Assembly (NCBI GenBank): GCA_019418605.1
Contig: DYBN01000013.1
Location: 1 to 13,365 of the forward strand
Reading direction: 5' to 3'
DNA from: Sutterella sp.
GTDB taxonomy: Bacteria > Pseudomonadota > Gammaproteobacteria > Burkholderiales > Burkholderiaceae_F
DNA length: 13,365 bases
In this document: positions 13,135-13,365 of the stretch, one piece after another
Layout of the letters: each line of letters begins with the position of its first letter
Position numbering within the stretch: position 1 is the stretch's first letter
Program-made: the position numbers and the translations under genes
The notes under the pieces: model-generated
What the model saw: the letters and a program-made list of their open reading frames with translations, nothing else
Told to the model about the DNA's origin: nothing
The model's database searches: none

Positions 13135-13161
13135 CAAGCCGCGGTCAAAGATCGCGGCTTG
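13135..13161 (-). other. Hairpin between tRNA-Trp and secE
   Basis: CAAGCCGCG (13135-13143) pairs perfectly with CGCGGCTTG (13153-13161), 9 bp with a 9-base loop, starting 19 bases after the tRNA 3' end. The sequence following on the transcript, TCTGTCTGC, is T-rich but not a T-run. It is likely a processing or pause site between tRNA and secE mRNA, or a leaky terminator. Confidence 0.6.
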
Positions 13162-13180
13162 CTGTGCATCATCAAATTTG

Positions 13181-13256
13181 TGGCAGGGGCAGAAGGAATC
13201 GAACCCTCAACCTACGGTTTTGGAGACCGTCGCTCTGCCAATTGAGCTATACCCCT
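13181..13256 (-). tRNA. trpT: tRNA-Trp (anticodon CCA)
   Basis: A full cloverleaf of 76 bases is visible. The acceptor AGGGGTA pairs with TGCCCCT through one G·T pair. The D arm is GCTC/GAGC. The anticodon arm is ACGGT-CTCCAAA-ACCGT with anticodon CCA at 13221-13223. The T arm is GAGGG-TTCGATT-CCTTC. The 3' CCA is encoded. It reads UGG codons. The order tuf–tRNA-Trp–secE is the common betaproteobacterial arrangement. Only 54 bases separate it from tuf and no terminator or promoter is seen there, so it is probably cut from the tuf transcript. Confidence 0.97.
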
Positions 13257-13310
13257 GTCCGAAGGATCACCGGAAATTCACCGAACCTCCGGCAATCTTT
13301 CCAATCGATA

Positions 13311-13365
13311 TTACTCGATGATCTTGCTCACCACGCCGGCGCCGACCGTGTGGCCGCCTTCGCGG
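13311..13365 (-). CDS. tuf: Elongation factor Tu, C-terminal end only
   Basis: The last 17 codons and a TAA are present, reading REGGHTVGAGVVSKIIE. This is the C-terminal strand of EF-Tu domain 3, where REGG(R/H)TVGAGVV is nearly invariant, and the final KIIE is typical of Betaproteobacteria. EF-Tu delivers aminoacyl-tRNA to the ribosome. The rest of the gene lies beyond the right edge. It is unclear whether this is one of two tuf copies; many related genomes have two, and this position matches the copy upstream of tRNA-Trp and secE. Confidence 0.93.
   Translation of the reverse strand, partial: REGGHTVGAGVVSKIIE

Overview
The window carries the core translation/transcription cluster tuf – tRNA-Trp – secE – nusG – rplK – rplA – rplJ – rplL – rpoB – rpoC. 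Every gene is on the minus strand, so it reads from right to left. The proteins look betaproteobacterial (Burkholderiales-like). RpoC and RpoB follow Burkholderia-type sequences almost throughout, EF-Tu ends in ...GVVSKIIE, and L7/L12, L10 and NusG fit. The DNA is GC-rich with GC-rich third codon positions. Both large RNA polymerase subunits carry extra segments relative to the E. coli and Burkholderia proteins I recall, which suggests a divergent lineage. Sutterellaceae-like is a guess that I cannot prove here.

Layout, right to left. 13311-13365: last 17 codons of tuf. 13181-13256: tRNA-Trp(CCA). 12683-13069: secE. 12497-12682: a structured 186-base spacer. 11924-12496: nusG. 11792-11923: a spacer with a candidate promoter and a leader hairpin. 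11360-11791 and 10668-11357: rplK and rplA, 2 bases apart. 10167-10667: a 501-base non-coding leader. 9636-10166 and 9200-9577: rplJ and rplL. 8881-9199: a 319-base spacer holding two back-to-back hairpins, a candidate extended -10 promoter, a possible short leader ORF and an attenuator-like terminator. 4699-8880: rpoB. 292-4692: rpoC. 97-291: a structured 3' region ending in a strong intrinsic terminator. 1-67: the start of an unidentified minus-strand ORF.

The genes form one functional unit. EF-Tu and tRNA-Trp serve elongation. SecE is a membrane subunit of the protein translocase. NusG couples RNA polymerase to ribosomes. L11, L1, L10 and L7/L12 build the factor-binding stalk and the L1 stalk. 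RpoB and RpoC form the polymerase catalytic core. In E. coli this cluster is controlled by promoters before rplK and rplJ, by L1 and L10 translational feedback, and by a partial terminator before rpoB. Matching sequence candidates are visible here for a promoter and hairpin before rplK, a leader before rplJ, and a terminator before rpoB.

I found no mobile element, CRISPR array, defence locus or new enzymatic system. This is ordinary core-genome DNA. The observations worth a second look are in the spacers (inverted repeats overlapping candidate promoters, a structured secE-nusG spacer, tandem palindromes after rpoC) and in lineage-specific insertions in RpoB and RpoC.
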